Shown here one piece after another: positions 22,301-34,300 of a DNA stretch of 42,736 nucleotides. Origin of the DNA: Symsagittifera roscoffensis (Eukaryota; Xenacoelomorpha; Acoela; Convolutidae). The translations under genes and the position numbers were made by a program. Below the pieces are notes generated by a model that saw only the letters and a list, made by a program, of their open reading frames with translations, ran no database searches and was not told the DNA's origin. Each line of letters opens with the position of its first letter. Position 1 is the stretch's first letter. The DNA lies in the NCBI RefSeq assembly GCF_963678635.1, contig NC_087070.1, forward strand, positions 51,878,514 to 51,921,249, written 5' to 3'.

Positions 22301-25300
22301 GTTATTTTATAGTAAATTATCATGCAAGCAAACTATGCCGTAGCTTTCATTAAAGAAGAAGAATGTCGTAGCTTTTGTAGCTTGTTTGCATATTTCGATG
22401 CTTTTTGATTGTTTGACCTTGTGCTTTTGATTATTTACGATGTTTTCTTTGGTACTTAACTTCTTGTTTTCATGGTGAAAAAAATGCTACAGTTGGAGGT
22501 AGAGCAATTAAAGTTGTAGATTCTACCCAGCCAAGCAAAAATAGTGACACGAATGCTCCTATCAGGGCAAATCCGTGCGTGTTTTGCCTGTTTAAAGTTT
22601 CCGAAATAATTTTTTGTCAACAACTTTGATTAACGTTCAAAAATACATATATAAATTTTTTTTATTGCCGTTTGGCAGTTTTTAAGCCCCCTTAACTTCG
22701 CAAAAATAAGTATTCACAAGTAAATAATCTTTTTAAATTTGAGTTCAAGGCTTCAAAATCTTTCAAATATTTTTTAAAAATTTTCAAAATTATTTAGTGA
22801 CAAAGGAGAAATTAGTCTGAAAAAAAACTACTCCCAAGCAAAAGTATTCCGGGGTTTTCTGAATATAAATATTTTTAATCTAACCAATATCGACTATATA
22901 AATAACAATAGCCTGAGAAATCCATTCAAATTGACTTCAGTTCGTTAATTGATTCAGTTTTTGTTGTTCGACCAAATACTATCTGGGCTAGCTTTCCAAA
23001 TAAAGTTTGTCTAAGTGTTTATTCAGTTAAAAAACGGTCGGAACTTTCATGAAGCGCTTAGCTTTTTTTTAAAAATATTATTAATAATTATTGATATAAC
23101 TATTTGTTCCCTCCCATGAAAGTGGGGAGGAACTATGCTTTTTTGGAGTGATTTAGTTTTTTTCCACGCGAATATGAAGTTTTTTTTGTCTTACTTTTGA
23201 GTGAGCAATGCGAGCGAGTAGTTGTTATAATAGGAAAAGCTGCTTTGAGCTGTACAAAAATAGTTTTGCTCCGGGAAAAATAGTTATCGAAGTTTCATTT
23301 AACGCATTTTTGGCAATATAATTTTTTGTTAATTTTTTTTTCACATTTTATAAGGCTTTGTCTAGTTTCTCTTATTGCAACCAGAAATAAAAATTTTGAA
23401 CAAAAAATGTTTTAGTCTTTTTGTTCCGACCATTTGAAAAATGGGGAGGAGCTTTGTATTCGGGTGTGTAATAGTTTTTTTTCATTTGTTGTTTTCCACG
23501 CAAAATCAGGTACCACAAACAATCATCAGAATGGGTCGATTGATATACCAAATTGAAGCCCTTCCAGTCGTAATTTGAACGGCATTAAAAATGTTCAACA
23601 AGTTTCACTATCGAGAAAAACTGGTTTAAATTCTTTGATTTTTAATAAAATATCGAAAGAATGATATGAGCGAGCGAGCAGGCTTACAACAGCCCAAAAC
23701 GGCCCAAAATCAAAATTTTTATATCATTTAATTAATTTAAGCCCTGAAAAGCATATGGTCGGAGCATTCTGTGCTACTTGTACAGTAACCGGCAATCGGT
23801 GTTTCGCTTATGTGCTTGGAGCTTTCTATGCTGCTGGCTCAGCAACCGATTAGTCTTGTTCTATTATGATTTTTTTCTTGTTATTATGATTAATTCCTGC
23901 TTAATTTAAGCCCTGAAAAGCATATGGTCGGAGCATTCTGTGCTACTTGTACAGTAACCGGCTATCCGTGTTTCGCTTATGTACTTGGAGCTTTCTATGC
24001 TGCTGGCTCAGCAACCGATTAGTCTTTTTCCATTATGAATTTTTTCTTGTTATTATGATTAATTCCTTTAATTTATTTTCTGTTTAGATTAACAAATTGA
24101 GTCAAGAGAAAGCTGATATGACTGTGAAGTTGGAACAGTCTGAAACTAAGCTGGGCGAGGAGCAAGACAGGGCCGATAAGTTGACCAAGCAGAAACATGA
24201 CCTGGACAACCAGGTGAAGGATCTGCAGGAGAGACTGGAGGACGAGGAGAACACCAATGCTGACGTCACCAACCAGAAGAGGTAACATTGAGTCTAATAT
24301 TAAGCTGCTTTAGCTAATTAAAATTAGTTATTATTTTTTTCGAAAAATATATGTAATCAAATAACATTGGTGATATTCATCAATTGGTTGGTAACTCTTT
24401 TCTCTAAACTTGAATATGCAAGAGTTTTACAAGAGTGTTCTCAAGCAGGTGCTTAGTTATTGGAATGAGGGGGGGGGGGAGGGTTGTTTATGTGTACGGC
24501 AAGATATGTACGACAAAATGCTGATTTCAATTCAATTTTTTTAAACTCAATCACAAATTTTGCCACTCATTAAGGGCTTTCAGAACAAACAACTGGGGTA
24601 TAAACGGCCTTCGAGTCCTGTTCATACGCGTACGATCCCTGATTCGATCTCTTGCTGAGCCTCATGGTTCAGGCAATTTTTTGAAGGTGAACATGCTTCG
24701 TCTGGGGGTCCTGATAATTAAGCACCTGAGAGTAAAATTGTTACTGTTATTTTTGCATTCTAGAATATACAGAGACATTTACTGTCCCAACCTTTCTGTT
24801 GTGTATTTAACAAAACAGGAAAGCGCCCCCTGAGACCGCTATGAAGTTTGGTATTCGAAGAAACTTTGCAATTGTTTCTTTTTAGCCTCCGTTATCTCAA
24901 TATTTTAAGTGTAGGAAGCTATAGGCTGATTCAGCTGGGTGCCGTTGATTGATAGTTAATCCCAAATTAATGGTAATTAATATCCTTTAAGCTCGATGAA
25001 TTTAAACGTAGTTTATTAAGTTTAAGCTGCTCATTTGAAGTCGAAACTTTGCTGTTGTCTGACCGAATAAGCCGCTGAATGTCAAAGATATTGCTTAAAA
25101 AATACTTGGGTTATACTATCTCTTAAGGGCTAAATATATACTGCATTTGTTTTCCTGGTTGAATATTACAGGAATGTGAGTGTTTAGGAAACTAGAGGGT
25201 GAAGTTGCAGACCTGAAGACTGACATTGCCCAGATGGAGCAGAGACTGCACAAGACCAGTGACGAGGGCAAGAGCAAGGAGCACATGATCAACCAGATCA

Positions 25301-28300
25301 AGGACGAAAAAATGCAACTGGATCAGGCTCTGTCCAAACTGCAACATGCCAAGAAGGATCTCGAGAACCAGCACCAGGTAACACCAATATCTCCATTCGT
25401 CCATTGTCCGTCCACAATTTCCCGTGAACAATTTTTTGTTATCTCAGGCAAACATGAATGGTATCAAATATTTGTATTGGAAAGCAGTTATAAACTTCAG
25501 TACAAAGGAAGAATCCAGCTCAACATTGATGGGGCAGTTAAACGTCTTCTTATGTTTTTGTTCTTTTCGTTGGCAAAGTTGATCCATTTTTTCTTTTATG
25601 CATACAGAACTCAGATTTCTTGAATGGTAGCGATTCTCTATTAGCTTTTGTTCGACCTTTTAGAAAACTCTGGAGGACCTGCAATCTGAGGAGGACAAGG
25701 TCAACCACCTGCACAAGGTCAAGGTCAAGATGGAAGGCCAGCTGGAGGAGACTGAAGACAATCTGGAGAGAGAGAAGAAGGCGAGGAGTGACCTTGAGAA
25801 GGTGAGGAGGAAGTTGGAAGGAGACCTGAAGATGGCCCAGGAGGCTATTGATGAACTGGACAGGAGCAAACACGATCTGGAGGACCAAGTGCGCAAGTGA
25901 GTAACAAGCCATCTTGATATAATTGAATGCTTTATCATACATACCGTCCTTCTCATGACGGGCTAATGTGATTCTCGCGCTAATGTAATATAACAGGTTT
26001 AAGATCGAATAATCGGACAGATCAAAGGATTATTACAAGTCTGAAACAACATGCATTAGGATTGGCTCTCCTTGTAATATCAGCTGCGAGAACAATGTCA
26101 GTGTTTTCGTATTCGGGAACTAGACTTTTTCCCATAAACAATTTTTTTTTTAAAGTGTAAAAAATAAAAAAAAATACGTGGAGTTACTTTAACTGTATCA
26201 CGTGCAGGCTGACATGCACAATTATTTGAAAATTCACATAAAACTACCTTGTAGCTCATGATAGGTAGTAACTAGTTTTTCAAATCAGCTCATTCAAAAA
26301 TGATGAAATTCTTTTTCGGATTCGTTGCTTTCGTACTTACTTCCGTCGGCTCATTTTCTGTTTGTTTTCCAAATGCAATGTACATTAGTGATAGGCTTGT
26401 TTAGCTACTCATTTTCCAAAGCATGAGGTTTTACTTTGATTTGAACTGTTTTTACTATCATTGAAAAATGTTCTGTAACTTATAAATTTACCAACTCTGA
26501 TTTTGAATAGTATTTATATTTTTTCTTTTTCTATTTATCGGTTGCGGCTTATGTTATTGCAGGTTACTCAACAAATATCGCGTAATTTTGAAGGCTTAAA
26601 AGTCTTCAGCAAAGCTCGCTTTTGGGTGTTTCAGGAAGGATGGATCACTTCTTGAATTTCAAAACTATATGGCTAAAAGTCTTTCATGACAAATTTTCTT
26701 TTTCGGGTTCGATTCAAATTTTGTCGCTTCAGTTGCCGTTCGGTAATTGATTCCCTATGATTTGAACGCTGTTTATGCACATAATAAGAGGCAGAGGTTT
26801 GTTTTTTTTAGATGTAATTTTTTCGGCTTTTTTCGAGTAATTTCTTCAACTTTTCAAAAAAAAAATCAATTTCCATCTCTTTTTTTCCACTATCATCTAC
26901 TACAATGTTTCTGTTATATCTCAAGTATTGCAAAGCTCGCCTTTGCCTCTGTTTTTAAGCTGATTGGGCTATTTTTTGCTTTTTGCGCAAGCCGCACAGG
27001 ACTTCGACCCCAGTAACCGCTGCAAAAAAGTAAATTGATTTTGTTAATTTTTTTGTCGGGTTTCGGTAAAGAAGATGGCGCTACTAGTGAAAAAGTTCAC
27101 GAACAAGATGAATTTTCTCTAATCAAGGTTGAGTATTTTTCATGAAATTTCTGCATATTCCGGTGTGCTAACTTTTGATAAAATAAGGGATTATCTTATT
27201 AAAACGAATAATACAATTAAAACGAATAACTTTTTGTATTTACAGCTTAATATATATAATAGAAAAATTGTTTATATATCTCGAAGTTTGTTTCAACCCT
27301 CTCTCCTTTCGTGAAACACTATGAACATTTTGGATAATAAATTTTGAAAAGTAATTTTTCCCCATATTGGTAATTGGCAAATAAGTTGAACCAAAAGCGG
27401 ATTTACGGGAGGGGAACGGACGCCTGTTTCGCAGGATTTGACCTACTGACCGCCCAAAGGGCCACCCCTTTGGCTTTCTTTTACAAATTCAATTTTTTCT
27501 GACTGGCCCTAAAGTCAAGTGCCATCATGATTTTGTTGAAAGAACTAAGGAAATAAATGTGGTGGACCAACAAAAAAGGTTGACAAAATGTGGGTCCAAA
27601 ATTTGGTGGACCCACAAAAAAGGTTGACAAAAGCTTCGTCTTTCAGGCATTTAAACTCGAGAAATTTTGCGCGAGGCAACCATGCACTCGCACATCTACA
27701 CGCGCATTCGCACAGCAATCAACCAACGATTTGCGCTCTAACTTTTCGTAAATAATACCAGAAAATGGCTTGAAGTGTTTTCGCTTATAACTATTCTGTA
27801 CGTTCTGTTTAGGCGCGAGTTTGAGATCCAGAACCTGAACAGCAAAATCCAGGACCTGGAGGGAGGCACCAACCAGCAAAGGAAGAAGGTCAAGGACCTA
27901 GAGGTCAGTCTCAGTTTCATATTTCAACCTTCTAGAACCTTCTTTTACAGTGACGGCCATTGTTCTTGCAACATCTTTTTCGAAACAAAAATAATAATTG
28001 AAAAACTTTTTTAATAGAAATTTTAAAAAATGGGTTTCTGAGATCCCTTTTTGTTATTAAAATTTTCTCTCTCTACGAAATAGTTTTTCTTATTGATGCA
28101 AAATTATGGCCGTGACTTTTTTGTATTGGTTCAAGAAATATTTTTTTCCGCGTTATTTTTATAACAAGTGCCATTATAACTGCTTAAGATAATCAAATTC
28201 ATATATCATGTTAATTTTTTCAATCCTCGTTCATGGGTTAAGTTATATTTCAATCATCATGTGTTGAATTACAATTGTATTAATTTTTTACCCTAAAGTT

Positions 28301-31300
28301 TCTTACAAGAGGATTGAAAAAATAGTGGATTATTGCATGGAATCCAATTGCATGGAATCCAAATTATGCTTTCGAACTGTGCTATTCAATGGTTATTCTC
28401 AGCGAAAAAAGGGCGTAAAAAATGCGACTTTCATCACGTTCAGCTGTAACCTTCAAGGTAAGCGAATCACTAAATAACGAGATCAAATGTCTCGAAACTG
28501 TAGTGCTGTGAGAAAAGAAGCTTGGACAAAATATGTTTCGAACAAAAAATAAACTAAGAGAAAAATGGTTCAGAACATTTAGCATTGATTTGGGCTGTTG
28601 TTTTTCGAGTTTTTTCCTTTGCCAAAGCTACGAAAAAATTACCGAAAACTAGCAAAAACTTCGGAAAACGTGTGCTTGAGTATTACCGAATGAATATATT
28701 TATTTGTGTTGTCTGGTTCGATTTTGTCAAGTAAGTTTTTATGGTTCCAAAGAGAACGGCCATAGAAAACAAAACTTTTGTGCCTATTCTAAAAACAATT
28801 GTTGAAAATTATGAAAATATTTAAAATGTCGCACCTTTTTGAACAGTCAATTTTTTACGCCTGAACACTGGCATATATTTTTTAATCACAAGTGGTGCAA
28901 AGCTCCGAGTCAACTTAGTGGAAAAACTTTACCTACAATGACTCAAGGGCGTTTGCTAGACCCAATATCTTGATGAAGACTAACCAATGCACGATTCTTT
29001 ATTTGCGACAACGCGTAAGCCCCGGGGCTGGAAAATGATTATTTATTTGGTAAAAATTATTGAGAAAAAAATTATTTTGGAGATCACAAATACTCGTATT
29101 TCCATTAAATCTAATTTTTGTTAAACAGTGAAGTTTGTCTCTTAATAATACTCTAGGGCATCAAACTGATCAAAATAAATGTGCTGCTATGTGAGACCTT
29201 GAACTTAATGACGAATCATTTTTCCGTGGAATTTTTTAGTTGTTCTCATTTTTCCGTTAAACGCTAAATATTGGGATTTCTTAAAAGGAGTTTAACTCTG
29301 ACAAAAATAAGGGAAAGAGGCCAGCATGTTTGTTTAAACATGAATTTAACGTTTTTCTCGCTGATTTTACGAGTTTTTTTAAAAAGACAAATGTGTTTGT
29401 GACGTGTCTGTACAAAATAGGCCCATACAAAACAGTCCGGAACAGTATGAAAATCAACGAAAAAACACTCCGATGCAAAAAGTGACCGCCGCAGTCGTGC
29501 CAACGTGTTGCGAGCTTGCCAACAGAGGGCAGGAATTTATACGAAAGTTAGAGCCGGTCATGCCCGCAAGCCGGCGAGTAGTGCGCCCACTGGCAACCTT
29601 AAACCGGACTGTTTTGTATTGAACTGTTTTTCTTTGTTACTTTCATGATTTTTTGGACTGTTTTGTATTTGACTGTTTTGTATTATCACCGTTTGTAATT
29701 GGGTGACAACTCTCATGACTATTGGACTAGGAGAACAAAAAATAAGAGTATAAACAGTCACAAATGAGGAGTAGACGAGCCAATTTTTATTTAAAGAAAT
29801 ATCGTACAAACAGGAGCTCATTAGAGTGAAGCATGCATATTTTTATACTGACGCTTTTAAATCAATATAATTCATCGATTCGTTTTTTTTTCGGTTTATC
29901 CGTTTTTGTTCTGTCTTGTTTCATTAAGAGTCTCTTCTACTTTAAGTGTCCTCTCAAATCGTCCTTCTTGTTCAAATGTAAACGCTCGCATCAGAATTGT
30001 AAATTTGCGCGGTCATATTTTGTTTTGAAATTTAATTAAATCTAATTTGAAGTCGTCTTAGCTGAGTTTTAATTAATTTTTCGTTCATCACGTGCATTTG
30101 AACTTTCCCCACGTGCTATCTTTCCGAATTTTGTTTTTCCATGCAACCAATTTGAGATTAGTTATTTATTACCTATTGGATTGTAACAAAATTTTAATTG
30201 GTTGTTATAAGTGTTACGTATTTTACCAAGTTAACCATTGGTGGAGCTGAAATAGGTTCTTTACAACCTGTTTTTTTTTCTTTCAATTTTTAAGTCGTCG
30301 AGGAATCTTCATTAGCGAAGTTGATCGTTAAATATTGGCCATTTTTGTCATTAAGTTTCAATTCCCAATCAGCTCAGTAGGGTTAATTGATCATTTTTAA
30401 ACTTATCCGCTGTTAATTATAATTTAAGCAAATTACAAAATTGACCTCAGGTTGTAATAGAGGCAAAAAGGACCTATTTTTTTTGTAAATTATTTTTGAA
30501 AAAGAACCATTTTCGCAGAGTCTCCACGTGACTTACTTGGGCTTTAATGGTAGTATTCGAGAAAGCCATATCGTTTGCTGGTCAGCACGAAAAGGATAGG
30601 GCATACTACTGCGAAACAGCCTGTGTATCGGGCGACAGTCTCCCTAAGCGAGCCAAGGTCATCCGATTCAGTCCCTTTTTACCCAAAGTAGGGTACCAAA
30701 GTGTGCTGAAGAAACGCATTCCCCTAAATATGGAGCCTCATTTGACCAAGCACTCACATAACAGGGCTCTTTTCCAATCCCTACTTTTTTGTTTTCAATA
30801 TCACAAAGTTTAATGCTTTGAGAACGAATTTTGATAACAGAAATCAAAGTGTGACAACTTGTCAGTGTGAACGGAAAAAAAATTGAAACCAATTTTCTTG
30901 CATGCAAAATACCGTAGAAAAAAATACTTTTTTTTGCTATAGTTTTGCTATTTTGCGAGAAACATGAAACTAGAAAAAAGCCCTTAACAGAAATCGAAAT
31001 AAAGCCAAAAAAAGTGAGAAATATTCTTCCGTTAAAGAAATTGGAGAGAACTTCGAAAATTTGTCTACTGATCGTAGTGATTGTACAAGTCTAAACATGG
31101 AACAAAAACAGGAAATTCTGACCAAAACTGATTTCAAATCTTGGCGAGATTTGGAATTAGCGGCGGGCACAGCGGCCAAATGGCTGGAGTTTGTAGCGAA
31201 GAAGAAGAGAAAGCGTGAAAAAAGGGCAAAGAAAGAGCAGAAGGCGGAGAAAAGAAAAAACAAAAAGGACAAACATGAAAAACAAGGAGATAACTCTGAA

Positions 31301-34300
31301 ATTTATCAGAACTTAGAGGTCAAGTTTGATGAAATGAAGCTCTCCAAAAAGTCAACTTTGAGTATCAAACTAAATACTGGGGATACAAATATTGACGATT
31401 TTCCGTCAAGGTTATCAAATATTTTGGAAAAATCTGAAACCAGTGAAAAAATGGATGAGATTTCAGCTTCGAAGAACGAACTGCTATTTTCGACCCAACT
31501 TGAAACTTTTGACGATGATATTGAAAAAGTGAAAGTTGAAAATAAATCTGAAAATTCAGAAGAGAAAAAGAAAAAGAACAAAAGCAAGAAACACAAGAAG
31601 GATTTGGAATTGAACTTAAGTGATCTAGACGATGATTTAGAATCGCTGAAGTCGGCAAAAAAGTCAAAAAAGAAGCACAAAAAGCAATCAAAGTTTGATG
31701 ACCTGGAAAGTGATGACAGAGCAAAAGAAATTGAAACTGAAAACGTTTCCAATAGCATCCCAGATAGTTGCGACTTGTTGGAAAGAGATGTAAAAGTTTC
31801 AAAAGTGAAACGTGCTGTTTTGGACTTGGAGAGAAAACTGAACGAACCTAAGAACGCTGAAGAAAATCGAAAAAGTAGTTTTTCTCCAGAAAACGAGATC
31901 ATTTTCCCAGATACAGCAAAAGTTAAGAACACGAAGTTTAAAGAAAATACACCAGAAAATATTGAGAGCAATTTGAACACGAGAAGCAATCGTAAAAATT
32001 TCGATGAAAATAAAACCGCTGTGTTAAAGGATAAAAAATCTGACAAATTTTCTAAGAAATTAGAATTACAAGAAGAAAGCCTCGTTAGAAAAGATTCGAA
32101 GTCAAACTTGGACTTAGTTGATAAAAACGGTGGGATTTTGGAAACTTTAATCAAATCAGCGCGAGAAAATGACCCGAATGGTTCCGATTCGTCTAGTTTG
32201 TGTTGGACGCTAAAGAACTCTTTTTACGAAGATAAATACGTTTACATGGAAGTTAAACAGCCTGAAGATTTGTCTTTAGAGACCAAAAGACTGAAAGAAT
32301 TTGAAGACACTTATCTGTATATTGAGATAAAACCTATCGAAGAGGTTTCATACGCGGACGAAAATGAATCTCAGTCAAATCAAAGAAAACTTGAATCGAG
32401 AAAATCAAAAGCAGAAGTCAAAACAATTAGAACTAGAGATTCCGAGACCAGTATTTCAAACGATGAAACAAAAAGTTTTTCAAATGATAACGAAGATGAC
32501 GAGGATACGTTAGTTCAAGTTTCGAATGCTGAAAACATTTTGATGTCACAAAACCCGAATGAACTCAGCTCAGATAGTTTCGCTTCTCGTGGCACTGACA
32601 GTGACGCAATGCTTTCGCAACGAATTAAAGCAAAAGAAAGTTTTTCTTTTTCAAAAGACCCATCGAATCCAAAAGATGCGTTGAAACTTGACATGAGTTT
32701 TGACGAAACTGACAACTTAACCGCCAATACTAAAGAAGAGGGCAAATACAACAACCAACGAACGTTTTTTGAAGCCAAGGAAAACAAATCAAGAAAACTG
32801 AAAAAATCAGAAATTGATTATAAACAAAAGCGAAGAGCAACCGATGTTAAAGATCAAACGCAAACAGTTAAAGCAAAAACAGTTGCAGAAGAGAATACAA
32901 CTGATCTGGATTTTTTGTCGATTTACAAACAATCGAAGGGAGCAGGTTCGATCCCCGTTCTGGGCGAGTTTTTGCCGGCTTTTGATTACAAGTTTGTGGA
33001 TGGTTCTCAGTTTCCAAAAGAGTTGCTGAAAGTGTGGCGTAGTTATTTGGTCAAAAGTAGAAGTTGCCCCGACCCTGAGGTTACGAGCTGTATGCGAGGA
33101 TACGCGCCATGTTTCGTATGCGGAAAGATTTTAGTAAGTTTTTCGAATGTCCCACCAGAAACGATAGAACCAATTGGCCGTATCCATGTATCTAATCTTT
33201 TTTTTCTCGATCCTTCCCTTTTGCTATATCTTTTTTCCAATTGATTCTGTTTGGTGTCGCTTAACACTTGTTTGTATTCAAGTTGAATACAAACACTTTA
33301 CAAATACGTTTACAAATACTTTTTTTTAGGTTTCCGGGTTTTGTGTTCTGTGGCTTTTTAAGATATGATTGTGTGGTTTCCGTATTGCAAACAAAATGTG
33401 CTGCTCCAATTTCACCTAGAGTATGCCTTTCGAGATATGTGACTCTCTGCATTCGAGATTCTTTCTATGTTTTCACTGTGATCATCAAAAGCAGCTACTT
33501 TTTTTAACAGCAGGATAACTTAAAAGTGCATATTAAGCTAAAAGTACATACATTTACTTAAGTTTCAATATGTAAAGAGGTTTCATTTGAAACTTGCGTT
33601 TTAAACGCCCAAAATTATTTTTGTTGGGGTAAAAAACACTTAGAAACAAGGATAGTCGGTTAATGCGCAAGTAGCACAAAATTTTCCGACCTTGGTCTTA
33701 AAAAATACATTTTTTTTTTCAAATTAGTGTCATTTTTTCTGTGTTGTGTGATAAAAAAAATCCGAACGAAAAAAATTAATTAGGCAGAAGCGACAGTAAT
33801 AGTCAAATAAGCCAATTGAAAAGCTGTTTTTATAGAAAATTTGCTAGAAAAAAAAAAAAAAAAAAAACAACTAAAAAAATTTTTTCTTACTTTTTTGCAG
33901 AATTTTTTGAAGTTATTGAGTCCTAAAAAGGTTTTTACTCGAACAAATTTAAGTTTTAACGGCTTAATTTAAGCTTAAATAAGCTATTGTAAGCCTGCAC
34001 GCTCTGCTCTTATTTTTGGTTGCTTTCAAATTGCGAATCAAATAACAAATCAAAATGTTTTTTTTTCTGACGGTGTTCTTCGGTTATTTTAGTTTGGCAA
34101 AGCTTAACCATTTTTTTACCACAAAAGCGATCAATAAAAAGCAGTCGGAAGGTTCAAGCTAAAGTTTTGATACGAGCTTTTTTGTTCGCTGTGTGTTGAA
34201 TTGCTAAGCTAAGTTCTTGAATCTCACAGCGGAAAAAAAAATTGTTTGCTTCAGGGCAACTATGCGAATGTTCCGACTACACTTCATGTGTTCTGACGTA

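Larger units (their letters stand above)
21451..24087 (+). other. Intron 17, repeat-filled
   Basis: 2.6 kb with a 235-bp TA-flanked element, two diverged family F fragments and a 169-bp tandem duplication. No exon recognised. Confidence 0.8.

Noticed and set aside
25550-25942. Long minus-strand frames opposite myosin exon 20
   Set aside because: Leu/Gln-rich complements of heptad-repeat coding sequence, with no splice context.
30547-30813. 88-codon plus-strand frame in intron 21 with slightly higher GC
   Set aside because: No family, no convincing acceptor or donor, and it is not in phase with the neighbouring long frame.
31306-32154. Long 282-codon minus-strand frame
   Set aside because: It is the Ser/Phe-rich complement of the Lys/Glu-rich plus-strand frame, a common shadow effect.
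33848-33868. Poly-A run as the tail of a retrocopy
   Set aside because: No coding remnant or target duplication upstream; A/T runs are frequent in these introns.
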